DNA from: Lathyrus oleraceus
Lineage: Eukaryota; Streptophyta; Magnoliopsida; Fabales; Fabaceae
Direction of reading: 5' to 3'
Length of the DNA stretch: 64,000 nucleotides
NCBI RefSeq assembly: GCF_024323335.1
Contig: NC_066580.1
Location: 137,152,648 to 137,216,647 of the forward strand
Position 1 is the first letter of the stretch, and every line of letters begins with the position of its first letter. A model generated the notes under the pieces. It had not been told where the DNA came from. It made no database searches and saw only the letters and a program-made list of their open reading frames with translations. This document shows positions 1-12,318 of this stretch, in pieces. A program made the position numbers and the translations under genes.

Positions 1-1838
1 CCAAGATCCAAGATAATTGAGTAGAATTGAGTGAGAATATAAGAGATGAAGTTTTCTAAAAATTACCTTCAATGCTATGCAGTTCTTGATTTTGCTTACG
101 CCAAACACGATCTAATCACACTTGAGAAGTTAGCAGGAAGTGATTAAAGAGGTTGCAAGGCTTTGGATCCTGGAGTTCTTGAATCTCCAACAGTTGAGAT
201 TCAAACTCAAATTTTAAATTGAAATTTCTCAGGTTTTCCTTTAGAATGAGAAGGTTTTAATGAGGGGCAAAGCTGGCGCGCCAAGTGTTGTTCAAATGAG
301 CTCAGAGGCCTTCTATTTATAGCCAAAGGGAATGATATTTGCACACTTCAAATATCTATCCAAAATTAGCAATGTTGATGACACGAGTGCATGGGCATGT
401 GCAAGCCCATGATGCAATGCAAAAAGGTCCAAAATGATTCCAATTGAGGTCTGAATGAAGCTTGAATGGCAAGGCATTGTGAACTGAAGTTTATGCAATT
501 GATTCTTTCCAATGATGCAGCCCTGGTAAAGCCATGCGTAGACCTAGCAATCCTCATCCAAAATGCATGAACTTGGGTTCTTTGGAAAGCTTGGATCAAG
601 GGGAACAAGTTTTATGTTCAACACTTTTTCATTTGGAGCTTGGAACATGGAGAACTTTGAGGTGGAAGTTTGGAAATTTCAACATGTTGAAATTTTTTTT
701 AAGTGTCAAGCCATATATCTCAATATTCCACCTTGCTTAACTTTTTATGTGAGCTTCAAATGAGAAACGTGTCTTCATAAAAGTTGTAGCTCTTTCAAAG
801 ACCTTCAAAATGGTCACCAATTTCATGTCATTTTGATTTATAATGATAGAGTTATGCATTTTTGAAGTTTGGAAAAATCACTTGTTCAATGGTATAGGTC
901 AAAAATGACCTATAATGTATCCTCATATCACATGCTCATAAAAGTTGAATTAGATCTCACTCCAAACATAAAATTTGAAATAGACATCTTGAATTTGATT
1001 GTACAACTTAGAAATCTTTCATCTCATAAAAAATTGAGCAAGTTATGACCTTGGGAATTTGACTTTTAAATTAGGGTTTAGACAAAATGACCTATAATGT
1101 TCCAACATAGAAAATGATTTTCCAAGCAAAACTAGCTCTAGGTCTCAACATGAAAGTTGTTTGGAATGTCACGTAGAGTAACATTTCTCTTGGAATAATT
1201 TTCATATGGTGAAAATTGTAGGAGATAGGGTCTAGGGAGAACCAGTTTTGATCAGATGAATTCATCTGGCCAACCACCATCAACCAACTTGCTAACCTTC
1301 AATTCTTTTGACTTTACTGGCTCATGGTAGATCATATATGCATATGATGATGAATTTTGAAGTGCCCCTTGAGAAATTTGATCAATTGGTGAGATAACGT
1401 ATTGGAGAAGTTACTCAAGATACCCAGTCAAACTAGGGTTTCCAAGGCAAATCACCTTCAAACTTTTGAAGAAAACTTGATCAATACAACATGTAGAGGT
1501 CAATGGAACTCATATATGATGCTCATAACCATTCTTAGATCAATTCATGGTTGTGCTCTTTGTCATGAGGGTCTCAAACCCTAGATATGAACTTGATAGA
1601 TCAATGGAGATCATGCCCCCCCTACAAAAGAGTTAGGCAAATGCAAAGACATATTTTTGGTATTTTGGTTAGTAAAATCATGATATACAAGTATGATACA
1701 ATCACATAGTGCTTGGTGATCTCTCCCAAAACAAACCCAATAAAAGAGGGGTAAGGAGGATGCCAAGGTATGACCCCAATGCTAATGCTTATGATGAAAT
1801 TGCATGAGGGATCTTAGGGTCAAAATTGGGGTCTTACA
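1..1838 (-). repeat. 3' LTR of Ogre, partial
   Basis: This segment matches 17369-19171 end to end, with about 5% substitutions near the terminus plus indels. It carries the U3 part of the LTR. It keeps about 100 bp around 670-760 that the 5' copy lacks, and a TATA motif at 313-322 that the 5' copy has lost. The remaining 2.8 kb lie beyond the left window edge. Confidence 0.9.
313..322 (-). promoter_or_regulatory. TATA box of Ogre 3' LTR
   Basis: The minus strand reads CTATAAATAG, a canonical plant TATA box, about 1.5 kb into the LTR. The equivalent site in the 5' LTR (17683-17692) is damaged. Placement of the U3/R border just downstream is inferred. Confidence 0.6.
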
Positions 1839-1852
1839 GCTGCCCCTATTTA
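1839..1852 (-). other. Polypurine tract of Ogre
   Basis: Directly upstream of the 3' LTR on the minus strand is a purine-rich run, TAAATAGGGGCAGC. This is the expected place for plus-strand DNA priming in an LTR retrotransposon. Confidence 0.55.
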
Positions 1853-4817
1853 AGGACATTCTAACTGAGGAGGCGAAGGTTAAAATCTTCATGTCGACTC
1901 AGTAGAATGAGCTTAAATAACAACATATAGAAACAAATTTTGGTCCCTAAGAGACCTCATGGTGCATATGGATGCAAAAGTAAATTCTTGGTGGGGAAAT
2001 ATTGCCACAAAGGAAAAGAAATCAGAGACCGAAAGTCCGCAGGAGTATAATGCATTCCTTAAGGAAAAATCACTGGGGAGACAGAGACTCTGGGGGATAA
2101 AAGGGGTTATGCGTAGGCCAGGCTACGACTTAAAACTACTGGGGGACTCGAGGAATTCCATACAAAAATGGAAAGACTCAGCCGGGGAAACAAAACTTTT
2201 GCAGGAAAAGCGAGTATATCAGGATAACACTGAAGTACTCGAATCATGCAGGGTAAGTGATTTCACTAAGGAAACATGCACTCAACTCGACTGGGGAAGA
2301 AATAAACTTCAACACAGGAGGAGTAGAAATCTATTATCTACTACATGTTACTGGGTGAGGAGATAATAAAGATCTGACAGACAGGACATCCGTCATCGGT
2401 TAGGACGAACATATCAAGGATTGCCCACTGAGAATCGCCAGGAAGGAGTATTCATTACTGGTTACTGGGTAAGAATAAACCTTGCTGAGGAAAACTGCAG
2501 AAAATAGGATTTACAACTACCGATTACTGGGCAGAAGACCAAAGATGAGAATATCAGTCATCCGTTAGGATGAACATATCAAGGATAAACTTAACAGGGA
2601 AGAAAATCTGTCATCAGTTAAGATGAACATATCAAGGATACACTTGCCTGGGATTGTCAAGGAGGATATCCGTCATCGGTTAAGATGAACATATCAAGGA
2701 TAAACCAACTGAACAAGAAGTAGGAATTACATCTATCGAATGCTGGATAGAAGAACATCAAAGTGAAAATTCGTCACCAGTTAGGATGAACATATCAAGG
2801 ATAGACTCTGTGAGGGGAGAAAATAGGGATTACATCTATCATTAACTGGATAGAATACTGTCGAAGAGAAAATCCGTCACCGGTTAGGATGAACATATCA
2901 AGGATAGACTCTACGGAAAAATTAGGGTTTACAACCACCGGTTACTGGATAGAATACCACAAAGAGAAGGAAACCCGTCATTAGTTAGGATGAACATATC
3001 AAGGATTAACTCTCTGGGGAACACAATAGGGATTACAACTACCTTTTTACTGGGTAGAACACCAAGGATTAGAATACCTGTCATCGGTTAGGATGAACAT
3101 ATCAAGGATAGACTCAGGCGGGGGAGAGAAAGATATTCGTCACCGATTAGGGTGAACATATCAAGGATATACTTCCTGGGGAATCAGAAAAAAATGAATC
3201 CACCGGGGACTCCACTGCTGGGAAAACTGGGATACTTTTGTCGGGTATTGGGCAAGAAGTAAAAAACTGCAAACTAAGAAGAATATTACCAGTTACTGGG
3301 TAACAAACTCTTAGGAGACTCAAAGCATCTATCTAGGTAAGAGCTAGAAAGAGACAATCAATCAAGACTCAACCCAATGAGGACATAACTCAAGGGGAGT
3401 GGTTCCATCCAAATAAACAACTGGGGAGGAAACTGAGGTAATAATCATCCACGAGGAAACAACTCAGTGGGGAAGAGGAGAAAGGTTAAAATCTTTCTGC
3501 CTAAGGGGATGACGCTCTACAAATGAGGGAGGATAAACATCGAACTCGTATAGGGATAAAGTACCGCCATACAAAGAATGAGAATCTCAAATCGACAAAT
3601 CAATCAAATATGATGGCACAAATATGCAATTATGAAGTTGTATGAATGTATATATATATATGATGATTATGCTGGCAAAACGATCACGAAGGATACAAAG
3701 GTGTCGCAAAGAATTTGAATCATCAGTACAATCCTCAGTCAATCCACAAAAAAGAGGGAGATAACTGCTGGAGAACAGAGAGATCAACAACCCAAAGGAT
3801 CAAATCTAGCCGAGGGAGGAGATATGCTAAGGAGAGGAATCATTATCAAGTCTGCAGGGAATTTTAGGTCAACACCATATCAAATGGGAGACAACCATAC
3901 AGAAGATAAACACACATAGCTGCTTAGAAACCAGGAGGAAATTCTGACTGGGAGCGAGTCAGATGGTGACTGGTGGGGAAGCCAATGCGATCTACTGGGG
4001 AAAACATCTTACTCTGCTGAAGAAATGTGATCTCCATTGGGGAACACAGTAACACTGTCGGGACATAACATGCCGCAAGGTGCTGAATCAACCAACTTAG
4101 CTGGGGAAAAGAATCGGAACTCTGCTAGGGAACAAACACTTCGCAGGGGAACCAGATCAACATAAACAACTAGTGATACTCAAAGGGTTAACTGCTTGGG
4201 GAACCTCTGATGTTTCGCACTCAATGACTCGCTGCTCTTTGAAGTGTTGTTGATGCTTCCTTTTAATTGCTTTAAAAATTCTTGCTTTTAAAGATTTTGA
4301 TTAAAAAATTTAAATTTCCAAAATGATCATAATAAAATTTAAACTATTGGCTGAAGTAAATAAGAGTAGAAATAATTGGACAAAAGCTCAACTTTATTTA
4401 ATGGTATGGTAGTCTGTAAATGATAAGACTCCATAGATTTTTTACAAAGTTGAAAATGGTAATTTACATGGAAAAGGGTTACATTGAATACAAATGATCC
4501 TTAATCCTTCTACCAATTCTTGATATCCACTGTGCTCTTGACCTCTACTGGGATAATGCATCGACGTCAACCTTCGTGCTCAACTAAGGTCTTTCCGATA
4601 CTAGTCGATCAGCAGACTGCAGTTACTTGCCATAATCCCTAATTTTTGCATAAGTTTCCCCAAGGTGGGGTACTCAACTTATCGGGAAATTCTTTCTGTT
4701 TTTATGTCTCTAGTTTTTGCCTAGATCGCTCTTTCAGGTTTTCAATCCACCGAGACACTCATTTTTTCCTAAGTCGCCCTTTCGGGTTTTCAACTTAGCG
4801 AACTGTTTTTTTTCTTT
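1853..4817 (-). other. Ogre 3' untranslated region
   Basis: About 3 kb separate the integrase stop from the polypurine tract. No open frame with recognisable domains was seen. The sequence is full of short variant repeats with phrases such as CTGGGGA, TACTGGGTAGAA and GAACATATCAAGGAT. Such hypervariable 3' UTRs are known in Tat/Ogre elements and are known sources of satellite DNA. The stretch 4250-4810, nearest the integrase, is non-repetitive and AT-rich. Confidence 0.7.
2390..3180. repeat. Tandem array with GAACATATCAAGGAT core
   Basis: The core GGATGAACATATCAAGGAT or a close variant occurs nine times, near 2403, 2570, 2622, 2679, 2784, 2886, 2986, 3090 and 3148. Spacing alternates between about 100 bp and 50-58 bp, so the array mixes a long unit and a half unit. 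The sequence between cores is itself repeated (CCGTCATCGGTTA before, ACTACCGGTTACTGG after). Confidence 0.85.
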
Positions 4818-5990
4818 TTAGGAGAAGTATTTCTTGACTGCATCTGCGTTCATAGGATGAGTGAACTCTTCACCATCCATAGTTGTAAGAATCAAAGCAC
4901 CGCCTGAAAAGGCTCTATTAACAACACATGGGCCTTCATAATTGGGAGTCCATTTTCCCCTAGAATCTGATTTGAACGACAAGATCTTCTTGAGCACAAG
5001 GTCACCTTCTCTGAACACACGAGGTCTGACCTTCTTATCAAAAGCTTTCTTCATGCTCTGCTGATATAACTAACCATGACACATGGCAGTCAATCTCTTC
5101 TCTTCGATCAAATTCAGCTGGTCAAACCTAGTTTGACACCATTCAGCCTCAACCAACTTGGCTTCCATGAGCACACATAATGAAGGAATCTCAACCTCTA
5201 CGGAGAGCACTGCTTCCATGCCATATACAAGAGAAAGAGGGGTTGCCCCTGTTGAAGTGCGAATGGATGTACGATACCCATGCAAAGCAAATGGGAGCAT
5301 CTCATGCCAATCTTTATATGTCACAACCATCTTCTGAATGATCTTCTTAATGTTCTTATTTGCAGCTTCAACGACCCCATTCATCTTAGGTTTGTAGGGA
5401 GAAGAATTATGATGTGCAATCTTGAAATCTTTACAAAGAGCTTCCACCATATTGTTATTCAAGTTTGATCCATTATCAGTAATGATCTTACTTGGCACAC
5501 CATAGCGGCATATGATCTGATTCTTGATAAACCTTACAACAACTTGCTTGGTTACATTTGCATACGATGCCGCTTCAACACATTTTGTGAAGTAGTCAAT
5601 TGCCACTAAAATGAAACGATGTCCATTCGAAGCTTTGGGCTCAATCATCCCAATCATATCAATTCCCCACATGGAGAAGGGCCATGGGGAGGAAATGACA
5701 TTCAACAGTGTCGGAGGAACATGAATCTTATCAGCATAAATTTGATATTTGTGGCATTTCTTCACAAATTTGCAACAGTCAGATTCCATTGTCAGCCAAT
5801 AGTAACCTTCTCGCAACATTTTCTTTGCCATTGCATGTCCGTTGGAATGAGTACCAAAGGAACCTTCATGCACTTCAGTCATGAACAAGTCTGCTTCATG
5901 TCTATCCACGCATCTGAGCAAAACCATATCGAAGTTTCTCTTGTACAGTATATCACCATTCAAGTAGAAATTTCTGGCTAATCTTCTCAA
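4818..5990 (-). pseudogene. pol: Ogre integrase, interrupted by one stop
   Basis: The product would insert the cDNA copy into the chromosome. Visible parts are an H-H-C-C zinc-binding region (HEADLFMTEVHEG then CCKFVKKCHKYQ), the catalytic core with aspartates in WGIDMIG and IITDNGSN and the glutamate in NGVVEAANK, and a C-terminal beta-rich segment ending at DAVKKYFS. A TAG at 5070-5072 separates the last 78 codons, and a TAG at 5994-5996 separates it from RT/RNase H; all three pieces share one frame. The core triad is preserved, so the damage is by nonsense change rather than rearrangement. It is the last domain before the 3' UTR, as expected for Ty3/gypsy elements. Confidence 0.88.
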
Positions 5991-5993
5991 AGT

Positions 5994-7691
5994 CTACTTG
6001 TCTTTCAAAGATGCCCCAGACGGGTAAATCTGACTTTGGAGGAAACATTTGATGTCGTAATACCACAGCTTCTCGTCTTTGATCTCTTCAACAACAAACA
6101 CATGGGTTGGCCTATCAAGACGTATCATAGACAAGTTGGGAACTTCATTCCAATACTTCACAACAATCATAGACGCCAACGTTGCAAGAGCATCTGCCAT
6201 TCGGTTTTCATCTCGAGGGATATGATGAAACTCAACTTTTGTAAAGAAAGTTGAAATCCTCCTCGCATAATCTCTATATCGTATCAAACCGGGTTGATTC
6301 ATCTCCCATTCACCTTTGATCTGATTCACAACCCAAGTTGAATCTCCAAAGACATCTAAATACCTGATTCTGAGATTCATGGCCTCTTCAAGCCCCATAA
6401 TGCAAGCTTCATATTCTTCCATATTGTTCGTACACTTGAAAGTAAACCTAGCTATAAATGGTAGATGCGTGCCTTGAGGAGTAATAATCACTGCCCCAAT
6501 GCCGTTACCATACTGATTAACAACTCCATCAAATATCATGCCCCAACGGGAACCAAGTTCTGGCCCTTCTTCAAGTAATGGTTCATCACAATCTTTCGTT
6601 TTCAAGTACAAAACCTCTTCATCAGGAAAGTCATACTGCAGTGACTGGTAATCTTCAATTGGTTGGTGAGCCAAATGGTCAACCAAGATACCACCTTTGA
6701 TCGCTTCCTGAGATCGGTATTCAATATCATACTTTGATAACAACATCTGCCAATGGGCAATCCTCCCAGTTAAAGCAGGCTTTTCAAATATATACTTGAT
6801 CGGATCCATTTTGGATATAAACCAAGTGGTATGATTTAACATATATTGACGCAGACGCTTAGCAGCCCAAGCCAATGCACAACAAGTCTTCTCAAGCATA
6901 GAATACCGAGTCTCACAGTCGGTGAACTTCTTACTGAGGTAGTAAATTGAAAATTCTTTCCTTCTAGTCTTATCTTGCTGACCAAGAACACAACCCATAC
7001 TCTCATCAAGCACAATCAGATACATGATCAAGGGTCTTCCTTCAATAGGTGGAGACAAAACCGGAGGCTCAAGCAGATATTCCTTGATAATGTCAAAATC
7101 TTTCTGGCAGTCTTCGATCCAATCACATGACTGACCTTTCCGAAGAAGCTTGAATATAGGCGCACATGTCGCAGTCATATGGGAAATGAATCTAGAAATA
7201 TAATTCAAGCGGCAGAGAAAACCTATGACTTGCTTCTCAGTTTTGGGCGCAGGCATCTTTTGTATTGCTTTGACCTTGGCAGGATCAACCTCAATACCCT
7301 TCTCGCTGACAATAAAGCCCAATAACTTACCAGAACGAATACCAAAAGTACACTTATTGGGATTCAAACGGAGTTTATATTTCCTCAAACGCTGGAATAG
7401 CTTCAACAAATGCTCAACATGTTCCTCTTCATCAATTGATTTAGCAATCATGTCATCGACATAAACTTCAATCTCTTTATGCAGCATATCATGAAAAAGA
7501 GTAGTCATTGCTCTTTGGTAAGTTGCACCAGCATTCTTTAAACCGAAAGGCATCACTCTATAACAGAATGTTCCCCAAGGTGTAATGAATGTGGTTTTCT
7601 CCATATCTTTGGGTGCCATCTTGATCTGATTATATCCGAAAAATCCATCCATAAACGAAAAGACTTTGAATTTAGCAGTATTGTCTACCAA
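5994..7691 (-). pseudogene. pol: Ogre reverse transcriptase and dual RNase H
   Basis: This open stretch of 565 codons holds most of the reverse transcriptase, including FSFMDGFFGYNQI, MPFGLKNAGATYQRAM and the active-site YVDDMIAKS. Next come an RNase H region (LIMYLIVLDESMGCVLGQ) and a second, archaeal-type RNase H with MIFDGVVNQYGNG, the NNMEEYEACIMGLE glutamate and the FGDSTWVVNQI aspartate. Two RNase H domains in series are a known feature of the Tat lineage. The first ATG is internal; the true N-terminal part of RT is upstream behind a stop and frameshifts. A TAG at 5994-5996 ends the frame just before integrase. Confidence 0.9.
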
Positions 7692-8278
7692 CTTATCAAT
7701 GTGTGGCAGAGAAAATCATCTTTCGAATTGGCTTTATTCAAATCTCTATATTCGACACACATGCGGACTTTTCCATCTTTCTTTGGCACAGGCACAATAT
7801 TGGCCAACCATTGTGGATACTCAGCGGTCACAAGGAAACCGGCGTCAATCTGTTTCTACACTTCCTCTTTGATCTTCACAGCCATATCAGGATGCGTTCT
7901 TCTCAACTTTTGCTTGACTGGCGGGCATTCTGGCTTCAATGGCAATCTATGCTCCACAATCTCAGAATCCAAACCAGGCATGTCTTGATAGGACCAAGCA
8001 AACACATCTGAATACTCTCGAAGAAGATCAATCAACCCTTCTTGACATCTGGACACAGTCGAGACCCAATCTTGACTTCCTTCAAATCATCCTCGGAACC
8101 CAAGTTGACCAACTCAATCAGCTTTTCGAACGGCTGAATGGTTTTTTCATCTTGCTCAAGAAGACGATACAATTCATCACTCACTTCTACATCACTTTCC
8201 TCCTTGACCTCAAACACAGGGAATTCAAAATTTGGAGAAGGATAAGGATCATTGTATTCAATGGGGTTAGGAACCAAC
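7692..8278 (-). pseudogene. pol: N-terminal part of Ogre reverse transcriptase, broken
   Basis: Three pieces in different frames cover the start of RT. Positions 8278-8032 encode an acidic linker (EVSDELYRLLEQDEK). Positions 8056-7856 encode the conserved entry to RT (EYSDVFAWSYQDMPG, RLPLKPECPPVKQKLRR). Positions 7855-7692 encode the stretch containing IVPVPKKDGKVRMCVEYR. The breaks are a frameshift near 8032-8056, a TAG at 7856-7858 and a second frameshift near 7705-7720. Downstream RT continues in the large open frame. This section alone would block synthesis of a working polymerase. Confidence 0.85.
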
Positions 8279-8540
8279 CTGCACAATGATTTGATATTTT
8301 GTTTTTAGAGAAGTGGATTTGTGACCAAATATTATGCAGATGGACAATTATATTGTTTATTTATGTTTTTTGGGATTACCATTTTTAGAATAAAGCAAAA
8401 AGTAAAAACAAAACATCATAGATGTGGATGAATAGAATTAATTTTATTAATGATCAATTTGAAAATGCCCAACAATGTTCTCTTCTCCCTTAGGCATAGA
8501 AGAAGGATTTTAAAAAAATATAAAAGCAATTACTTAGATC
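8279..8540 (-). other. Candidate Ogre intron between protease and RT
   Basis: The stretch between the protease stop and the first RT codons is AT-rich and non-coding. On the minus strand it ends in CATTGTGCAG followed by GTTGGTTCC, a plausible 3' splice site at 8279/8278. A possible donor is the GTAATT in CTAAGTAATTGC near 8529-8532. Ogre elements are known to splice an intron at this position to join gag-pro with RT. The donor choice is my inference. Confidence 0.5.
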
Positions 8541-9444
8541 AATGCAAAATAACAGGAATATCAACAGTTGTCCAATTGTTGCAAGCCTTTCCATGTGTCA
8601 CAAAATTGGTGCATTCTTCCTCTTCGTCATCCTCTAGCACAGCAGCTAAGTGTTGTTCATTGCCATGAATGAACCCTCCGCTATAGAAGCTATATTGCAT
8701 TTCTTCAGACCTTGCAGTTGATGAACCTTTCTGGAACCCCAAACCGGTTCTGCCTTTGTTGTCGGAGACCTCTATCATGCACCCCCACTGATCAACATTG
8801 CCTTCTTCCATAATCTTCTTAGCATCTTTCAAAGAGGACATAGGTGCCCCAACTCTCTTTTCAGCAGCAATAGGTAAGGCCTGGAATGAAGTTCCAACCT
8901 CATCCTTAGCTTCAACATAAGAGAAAGATGACAGGTGGCTAACCAACAACGCCTTCTCCCCACCAACAATCACAACCTTCCCATTCTTGATAAATTTGAG
9001 TTTCTGATGCAAAGTGGAGGTAACAGCTCCTGCCTCATGGATCCATGGCCTTCCCAACAAGCAACTGTAGGCCGGATGGATATCCATTACTTGAAAAGTA
9101 ATTTGAAAATCACTTTGACCTATCTTAACTAGAAGGTCCACTTCACCAATAACCGTTTTGCGCGAACCGTCAAAAGCTTTGACAATTACACCGATATACC
9201 TCATAGTCGCTCCTTGGTATGATAGCTTTGACAGAGTTGACTTCGGAAACACATTCAGTGATGATCCGGTGTCAACAAGCACATTTGACAAAGCATCCTC
9301 TTTGCAATTCATAGGAATGTGCAAAGCCAGATTATGATTTCTACCCTCCTCAGGGAGTTCTTCATCACAGAAGCTAAGATTATTGCATGAAGTGATGTTA
9401 GCCACGACATGATCGAACTGATCCACTGTAACATCATGTTCCAC
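8541..9444 (-). pseudogene. pro: Ogre aspartic protease region of gag-pro
   Basis: The product would cleave the gag-pol polyprotein. The retropepsin active site is seen as LVDTGSSLNVFPKSTL, with the second half of the fold at SCLLGRPWIHEAGAV. The C-terminal part (GLGFQKGSS, EDDEEEECTNFV) leads to a stop at the start of the candidate intron. The frame is open from 9465 to 8539 and continues the gag frame, from which it is separated only by a TAG at 9466-9468. The catalytic DTG is intact. Confidence 0.88.
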
Positions 9445-9465
9445 AAAAGCTTGCTCGAGAACTTT

Positions 9466-10893
9466 CTACAATGCTTCTCTGTGCGCTTCAGAATTCATGA
9501 GCAGAGACAACACTGGGGTTTTTGAGGGGGTTTGGAGCAGCTGCTCCACCATATTGAACTCACTTCTCTTGATTAACCGAAGCACCTCATCATCATCGTT
9601 AGCCTTCAAGTCGCTAGATTCACCAAACTTACCTTTTGAAACACCAACTGGATCTACAACACGCACTTCCACCTTCTTTCCAACAATTGATTCTTCCTTA
9701 TCCTTTGGGAACATCGGCCCAAACACACGACCACTGCGGGTCACCTTGGTAACATCAGCAATGCTCACCATAGAGCTAGTCGTAGGCAATGGGACCTCTT
9801 GACCACCTTCTATCATTAAAGCATTATACTGATACGACACAGCTTTATCAGATGAATAAGGGACTGGGCCCGTTAACCATATAACCAATGCGGATACTGA
9901 TCTATTGTTGACAATGTTATTGTTGCTGCTGTCGTACTGAATTACCAATCTCTCGGGGTGCTTGAAAATGGGCACTATGACATTTGCATCGTCATCTACG
10001 TGACGGGATTGAACAATTTGAATCATGCCTTCATCCATCAGTCGTTGGATGTCCCTTTTCACAACTTCGCAACCCCTCTGATTAACACTATAGATAACAC
10101 AAATGTCATGGTCGTGTTCACAATCACTTACCAAACAAACATCCCTATGCATATGCATGAAGGATCTCCGGATAAAACGCACATCAAAAACCTTAAACTC
10201 ACTAGCACAACCATCCACCATATTCACAGAAGAGTTCCCATGGGCGGGTAGCGAATTTGCTTTCACATTCGGCGCACGGTCCTCGAAGGACACCATTCCA
10301 CTCTTCATCAGTTTTTGAACCTCATACTTGAGCGGATAACAATTCTCAATATCATGTTCGGGTGCTCCTTGATGAAAAGCACGATGGAGCTCAGGCTTGT
10401 ACCACCATGGAAATGGTTCTGGAATTTGCGACGGGTTTCTTGGTTGGATTAGGTTCTTGAGAACCAAAGAGGGATACAATTTTGCATAAGACATAGGAAT
10501 CGGGTCGAAAGAGACCTTCTTCCTATCAAAGTTTTGTTGATGATGATTGTTGTTATTGTTGTTTTTGTAGGTGTTTGTTCGTTGTTGCGGTTGTTGTTGT
10601 TGACATTGTGGTTGTTGAATTGGTGTTGATTGTTGATTAGAAAATACAGGGATAACTGAAGATACTTGATGATGATGTTGACGGGATGATTGATTCCTTT
10701 TGATATGAGGCCTCCTATGCCTTCCACTTGAAATTGCATTCGCTTCATTGTCCTTTTTCTTCCCAAAATTGCTACCATATCTCTTACTCGACGATGCTTC
10801 ATCTTTCGACAAACGTCCCTCTCGGACTCCTTCCTCAAGCCTCATCCCCATGTTTACCATTTCGGTAAAGTCACTGGGGGCACTAGCAATCAT
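9466..10893 (-). pseudogene. gag: Ogre gag, C-terminal part
   Basis: This 475-codon stretch continues the gag frame of 11044-11916 after a TGA at 10894-10896. It starts inside a conserved helix (SAPSDFTEMVNMGMRLEEGV), then has a basic region and a low-complexity stretch rich in Gln, Asn and His (about residues 80-125, encoded by 10520-10650). Conserved blocks with PEPFPWWYKP and CYPLKYEVQKLM follow, in the place where other elements carry a zinc knuckle. The rest is a long poorly conserved linker toward protease. A TAG ends it at 9466-9468. Confidence 0.82.
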
Positions 10894-11043
10894 TCATTCA
10901 TAATAAAATGAACTCAGAGTTTTCAGAAAGATCTTTGTCATCTCTTTTTCCTCCAAAGAAGGAGTGATCTGGGCAGCCAATTCCCTCCATCTCTGCGCAT
11001 ACTCTTTAAATGTCTCCTTATCCTTCTGAGACATAGACCTTAT

Positions 11044-11916
11044 CTAGTCTCTATCAGGCGCCATGTCCAAGTTGTACTTATATTGCTTGACAAAAGCCTC
11101 CCCTAAGTAATTGAAAGTATGAACGCTTGCACTGTCTAATCCCATATACCAACGGAGCACAACACCGGTTAAACTATCCTGGAAGTAATGAATCAACAGT
11201 TGATCATTGTCGGTCTGAGTAGACATCTTACGAGCATACATCAGTAGATGACTGAGTGGACATGTGTTCCCTTTATACTTTTCAAAGTCAGGCACTTTGA
11301 ACTTCACCGGGATTTTCACATTGGGCACCAAACACAACTCAGCAACACTCTTTCCAAACAAGTCCTTACCCCTTAGTGTCTTCAATTCCTTGCGCAGCTC
11401 AAGAAACAGATCTTTCATTTCGTCCATTTTCTCGTAAACATACGAACCCTCATACGACTCGGAGTGATAAATGGTGTCCTCTACACGAGGTAAGGTGTGC
11501 ACAACGGGAGGTGGCATAGACATGACCGGGCTAGATGTCGGCATGGAAGCAAAAGTAGGCGTAAAACCTTCAGGCGTAAAGTTGGATGGCATTCCCCACG
11601 GGAATCCGGAAGGCATAATGGGTGCAAAATAAGCGGTATCAGCAGGCATGGTAGAGGTAGCCACCTCTAAAATAACTGTCCTCTGAGGAGGAGGAGTTGC
11701 GGGCGTTGGAGAAGCTTGACTCTGAGCAGCAAGAACTGACTCCATCATGGCAGTCATGCGGGCGATCTCGTCCTTCAACTCTCTGTTCTCTTGCTCTAGA
11801 TGCTCCATAACTTTGAGATTATTGGCGCGGGTGTTGTACCGATGAGTCAGCTTGGCTAAAGCACAGAAGAAACACCAATGAGACATCTGGCGAAAGAGAA
11901 ACCTGCGTATGCACAT
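11044..11916 (-). pseudogene. gag: Ogre gag, N-terminal part
   Basis: Gag proteins form the virus-like particle. A coiled-coil-like opening (EHLEQENRELKDEIARM) is followed by a Pro/Ser/Thr-rich linker and then the conserved capsid part (VKFKVPDFEKYKGNTCPLSHL, YFQDSLTGVVLRWYMGLD). A TAG at 11044-11046 and a TGA at 10894-10896 interrupt the frame; 49 codons between them still read as gag (DKETFKEYAQRWRELAAQI). The first ATG at 11916 is probably upstream of the real start because the first 30 residues look unrelated to gag. Confidence 0.85.
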
Positions 11917-11978
11917 GATGCATGAAATGCAATGCTTGTTTATTTATTTTTGTTTTCAAGGAACTTACTATATCATTT

Positions 11979-11982
11979 GAAA

Positions 11983-12022
<40 letters not shown>
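11979..12022. repeat. (TA)n microsatellite
   Basis: About 20 TA dinucleotides lie between ORF1 and gag of the Ogre. Open frames here coding runs of Ile-Tyr are artefacts of this repeat. Confidence 0.95.
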
Positions 12023-12024
<2 letters not shown>

Positions 12025-12318
12025 ACAATTGCAATAATTTTTATATGACCAAAAAATCTCTTTTCATTTATATAATTTGGAAGGATTACACTGAGTACAA
12101 TTTCAGAAACCAAATGAAAAATATAAGAGAAAATGAGATTAGTCATCTTAATGATCCCTAACAACAATGTCAGAAGACCTAGCTGAAGGCACGTACTTCC
12201 TCCGAATGCGTCGAATCTTGGCCTCAAAAGAGGCCTTCATCTGAGTCTTCTCGAGGACAAGCTGATCAACGATCTTCTTCCAAGCAACGGAAGGCTGAGG
12301 CATGCTAGAAGATGAAAC

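Noticed and set aside
2390..3180. CRISPR-like regular repeats
   Set aside because: The sequence between cores is itself repeated and variable in length, and the context is a plant retrotransposon 3' UTR. The same applies to 29288-29540 and 44228-44560.
11819..12227. Frames with Ile-Tyr runs
   Set aside because: They come from the (TA)n microsatellite between Ogre ORF1 and gag.
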